Source: Thermomucor indicae-seudaticae
Lineage: Eukaryota; Mucoromycota; Mucoromycetes; Mucorales; Lichtheimiaceae
DNA length: 23,608 nucleotides
NCBI GenBank assembly: GCA_000787465.1
Contig: JSYX01000508.1
Coordinates: 1-23,608 of the forward strand
Direction of reading: 5' to 3'
Below the pieces are notes generated by a model, which saw only the letters and a list, made by a program, of their open reading frames with translations, did not search any database and was not told the origin of the DNA. Shown in pieces: positions 20,637-23,608 of this stretch. Each line of letters begins with the position of its first letter. Position 1 is the first letter of the stretch. The position numbers and the translations under genes are program-made.

Positions 20637-21970
20637 TCAGGCGTTTGGATTGAAAACTTTTAGGTCTTTGCCTGTCATCTGGCTGAAACTTGATATCGCT
20701 ATGTTGTATGCGGCTTGTGCGTCTCTGTTCCGAGTTAGGGTTCACCACGAGCCGAGTCGAGTCGAGTGGTGAACACCTATTCCGAGTGTTTGTTCCAGTT
20801 TTGTAAAGACGGGTTAATTGGGGGGTTTAGGGCAGAGAGAAGCGCCATTCACTCGGACTGTCCGTGACAAACCTTGAGGCACTTGGCCATACAACGGGCT
20901 CCAGGCACATCATGCACGTTTGGGACGTCCCTGTACTCGTTCGTTCGTCATTGATACTGGCCGCATAGCGACGATGAGCCTGTCGGAGCTTTCCGCCTTC
21001 ACGTCACTTGGCGACCCCTTTATTCTTCTTCTGGAACCAACACAAGTACCGCCGCGATTGAGTTCGTATGGGCTTTGTTTTTCCGTTTGCAAGTAGCTAG
21101 TCTATTTACGCTTGTCCCTCTTCCTGCTGCAAATAGTACCGCCTCAAATTCTCGCGTTCTCTTTCCGAAAAAAACCTACAGGACATACAATGAGTGGACT
21201 AAAAAATATCGTTTCGGTCGTTCAAGTTTCATACGTTGAACCGGTCTGCAAAAGTCATCGACAGATAGCGCCGATGCCAAGTGAGTTCTCTGCTGCCAGT
21301 TCTCTCTTGACTTTCCCGGAACTCGGCGCTGCCTTGTCCTAAGCATTCTGTTAGTTAGACAACCGAGTCTTCAAGTGAAAGTCTAAACAGAACCTTCAAC
21401 ACTTTTCCGAGCGAAGGCCCGTGATTAATTACTATGGTGTGCCGTGATTTTGATGGGCTTTGGCAACACAAGGATAGGCATGTCTGCGGGTACTGTTTCT
21501 CGTGGTCTCGTAATACTCGACACAGTTCAGGTATTGTCTGCTGGACAACGGTACAGTAATCGACGTCCACATAGTCCGTTCCCCGACTGCATCACCTCTT
21601 TGCCTTTCGCACGAACGCCGTTATAGCAAGTTTCAATATTCATGCATTGTGTGGAAATCCTCACAGCCTGGATTCGCCAACGTAGGTGTTGCTTGGAGAG
21701 CCTTTGTGGCGTCTGTATCCTCCGATTTCTTTTTTCCGTCAAGGGCTCTGTTGAGGGCCACAAGGTCATGTCTTGCCTCTCGAAGTTCCCTCTTTGCTCT
21801 GCGCGCATCGATCCAATACGATCCTCGGTCTCGTTTCAACTGTTGCAGCTCAAGAAAACTAGCCAATGTCGGTAGACCTTTGCTTGCACTTTTCTCAATA
21901 TACAGCGGAGTCTTTCTTGCTGAACTCAGATTGAATTTTTGCAAATCCACGATGCTTTTTTTTGTCATCC
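20637..21970 (-). pseudogene. Decayed Fanzor/TnpB-like transposon nuclease
   Basis: Read on the minus strand, with stops and frameshifts. The segment at about 21970-21640 (KFNLSSARKTPLYIEKSASK, LREARHDLVALNRAL) is basic/helical and only loosely family-like. The segment at 21092-20910 has YELNRGGTCVGSRRRIKGSP and DRLIVAMRPVSM. Next, in a shifted frame, comes ERTSTGTSQTCMMCLEPVVWP, the TSxxC-x2-C first half of a TnpB/Fanzor zinc knuckle. A VNGASLCPKPPN stretch looks like the decayed second half. Then TRNR, followed after a 52-bp interruption by TRNRDAQAAYNIAISSF, the RuvC-III NRD motif, to a stop at 20637-20639. Fanzor proteins are eukaryotic TnpB homologues, RNA-guided nucleases carried by transposons. 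The RuvC-I and RuvC-II acidic residues were not located, so the upstream limit is open. The family call rests on the 3' third. Confidence 0.6.
20736..20779. mobile_element. 44-bp hAT-like micro-MITE
   Basis: The left end TAGGGTTCACCAC and the right end GTGGTGAACACCTA are inverted repeats with one indel and one mismatch. The centre is GAGCCGAGTCGAGTCGA. The element is flanked on both sides by TTCCGAGT (20728-20735 and 20780-20787), an exact 8-bp target duplication. An 8-bp duplication and ends of the form YARNG are characteristic of hAT transposons. It is inserted in the RuvC-III codons of the Fanzor-like pseudogene, whose minus-strand text ACTCGGAA is duplicated around it. Confidence 0.85.
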
Positions 21971-22645
21971 TCGCGACGGAACTCTAATTGTGCCCGCTCT
22001 TTGTCAGCAACAAACCGGGATGCTTAGTTGGGAAAACACTTTCTCTTTAGTGCATTGTAAAACTGAAACGGATGGATCCCCCTTGGGGGTAATAACTTTC
22101 CACACACTGTAGCGGTTTCACAAGATGGTGACAGTGCAAGCCGATAGTCGAATTCCAGTCCACAACCGTTGTATAGGGTTCGTAGTTTCGTTAAGTCGAG
22201 GAAAGATGCAAACATCGTCGCGCAGTGTTTTGTCTTGCGCGATTCCTATTTGTCATAGGATCCTTGCTTTTTGTCGTAAAGGTAGAACTCGCCATTGGAG
22301 GAGCCGGATATTTCATAAATATATACGATGTAACCCGTTGCAAAGCATTTATCTTGGAAGGGCCTGATTGTTGGACTAAGTTCCCGTAGGAAGCTGCTGT
22401 AACCAGTGATGTGCAGGATGCAATTTCTAAATGCGACAAGAGGTGGCTGCATAGCTATCATATTTCGTGAACTTTTCGTCAGGCATAAACGCCTGCAGTA
22501 TATGGCAAATCGTTGGATCACTTGTAGCTCTCCCGTCTTCCCAAAGGTTCGGAATTGCTAGACTTCCACCTCTTCATCATATTGTCCTTCGTAGGTAACT
22601 GCTTTGCCAACAAAGTGCTTTTCAGCACCCTCACCACAACGTTTA
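21971..22645 (-). other. Possible 5' part of the Fanzor-like relic, not assignable
   Basis: On the minus strand several open pieces lie in line with the pseudogene (for example 22215-22024, FASFLDLTKLRTLYNGCGLEFDYRLALS and GIHPFQFYNALKRKCF). They may be its N-terminal part or another decayed element. I recognise no motif and assign no function. Confidence 0.25.
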
Positions 22646-22649
22646 CCCA

Positions 22650-22917
22650 CACTACGGCGGAAAAATGTGGATATTGCTTGCGGATTAGAGTGCGGACGCA
22701 GTGCGGATTTTATAATCCGCGCTATGGGATGCGGGATAAGTCCATATTTTGCCAGGATTGTCGGGCCATCCAAAGTGTATGGGAGCCTATGGAAGCCGGT
22801 TTGTTACATCCGCCAATGCGGATTCAGTGCAGGATTTTAGTAAAAAAAAACGCAGCAAAATCTGCACTTTATACCAGGCTACATCCGCAGCAATATCCGT
22901 ACTTCCCCGCCGTAGTG
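22650..22917. mobile_element. 268-bp inverted-repeat non-autonomous DNA element (MITE)
   Basis: The left end (22650 on, CACTACGGCGGAAAAATG then TGGATATTGCTTGCGGAT) matches the reverse complement of the right end (CACTACGGCGGGGAAGTA then CGGATATTGCTGCGGAT) over about 40 bp with a few mismatches. Both ends abut CCCA (22646-22649 and 22918-22921), a likely 4-bp target duplication. The interior is full of GCGGAT/ATCCGC words in both orientations and a second inverted pair, AGTGCAGGATTTT / AAAATCTGCACT, at about 22826-22867. The open frame through it on the plus strand is a by-product of the repeats. The CACTA-like terminal letters could suggest that superfamily, but a 4-bp duplication is not its rule, so the family is left open. 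Confidence 0.8.
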
Positions 22918-22921
22918 CCCA

Positions 22922-23608
22922 GTTCGCTGAAGGCTCCTGTGACTTCTCTTGGTCCTCCTCCTTGTCATCTACCTAACCCAGCTCTTCGTCTGCGACAACA
23001 TCATTTCGGATAGCAGACACCCTATTGCCACTTTCACCGTCTTCAGATCAGTCAGGCAACGCTGTTTCTGCGCCTTCCGGATGGTTTGTCTGATTGATGT
23101 CCAACTTTTTTGTTTCTTTGTGCCAAGGTAACCGGGCGTAGAGCCTCCGCCTGTGTTCGCGGCAGTTCCCGAGCGTTTCCTTCGGTTTAAACCTCTTTTC
23201 AGGTGTCCATTCTGTGCTTCTGAATCGTTCCTCTAATATTTTAAGCGGTTTACCAAAACGGCGAAGCTTCTGCCTGATGAAGCCGCGTGAAATGTTGTTC
23301 CTTTAAAAACTTTTGCATTTGGCACTTTCCTCTGCCTTCTGCATGGGAACATTTTGTAAGCGTCGTTCTCTTTCTGGTGAAATACGCAGCCGTACGAGTA
23401 ACAGAGTGACCTTACTGAGGAGTATTTAAACGGCCGTTGCACACACCACATGTTCCGTAAGTTTGTTGCAGATGCCGATAGTGCCTTGCTTAGAGCCTTC
23501 GCTGGTCCCTGAGGGGCTTTACGAAATTGAGTAGGATTTCCTAACGGGTCCTGAACACCATAAACTCGGTAAGACTCGGTCTTATCGAACCTGACCGGGT
23601 CCAACGAG
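22922..23608. other. Window end, no gene recognised
   Basis: A 123-codon minus-strand frame at 23233-23604 (RFDKTESYRVYGVQDPLGNPTQ at its start) is open but has no motif I know and runs close to the window edge, so it may be part of a decayed element. Acidic minus-strand text at about 22940-23040 (VVADEELG, DDKEEDQEKSQEPS) leads directly into the insertion point of the 268-bp element, which suggests that the element interrupted a former coding sequence. Confidence 0.3.

Noticed and set aside
20736..20779. Reading the GAGTCGAGTCGAG hairpin as a terminator or a telomere-like repeat
   Set aside because: The exact 8-bp flanking duplication and the interrupted coding text show that it is an inserted element.
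22555..23013. 152-codon plus-strand frame rich in cysteine/arginine
   Set aside because: Most of it is the interior and inverted ends of the 268-bp repeat element; the GCGGAT-type words keep the frame open and the composition is not protein-like.
1..23608. tRNA, rRNA and CRISPR features
   Set aside because: I looked for the B-box GGTTCRANTCC pattern on both strands and for regularly spaced repeats and found none that are convincing.

Overview
The window looks like nuclear DNA of a fungus, most likely an early-diverging one (Mucoromycota/Mucorales type). The protein-coding genes are broken by many short introns of about 50-80 nt with GT...AG ends, and intergenic spaces are small. The gene set (SUR7-like membrane protein, twinfilin, SLC25A46/Ugo1-like carrier, Sac plus 5-phosphatase protein) is fungal in character. 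All assignments come from reading the sequence; nothing was searched against a database.

Layout. 1-2173: a decayed Tc1/mariner transposase (minus strand) followed by repeat debris. 2174-5390: a Cu/Zn superoxide dismutase gene (+) convergent with an MT-A70-family adenine methyltransferase gene (-), which is divergent from a SUR7/PalI-like four-helix membrane protein gene (+). 5533-8332: a twinfilin gene (-) and an unrecognised 166-residue ORF (+). 9299-12714: a degenerate mitochondrial carrier of SLC25A46/Ugo1 type (-), divergent from the 26S proteasome ATPase gene RPT4 (+). 12715-13668: a gap with a second Tc1/mariner relic. 13669-19725: two minus-strand genes head to tail, an MFSD5-like transporter and a synaptojanin-like phosphoinositide phosphatase. 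19726-23608: gene-poor, transposon-derived DNA with a decayed Fanzor/TnpB-like nuclease gene and two non-autonomous DNA elements.

Most genes are independent housekeeping functions: oxidative stress, actin dynamics, cortex membrane, proteasome, anion transport and phosphoinositide turnover. They share divergent or convergent spacers rather than forming one pathway.

The observations most worth following are these. (1) The methyltransferase is a compact 270-residue protein with an intact DPPW motif but without the METTL3 zinc fingers or the METTL3 sequence after DPPW, so it may belong to the MTA1-type DNA 6mA writers. (2) The Fanzor-like pseudogene still shows a TSQTC-x2-C zinc-knuckle and a RuvC-III NRD motif. 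(3) A 44-bp hAT-like element with an exact 8-bp target duplication is inserted precisely at that NRD motif. (4) A 268-bp inverted-repeat element with a 4-bp target duplication lies nearby. I did not find an intact, evidently new multi-gene system.
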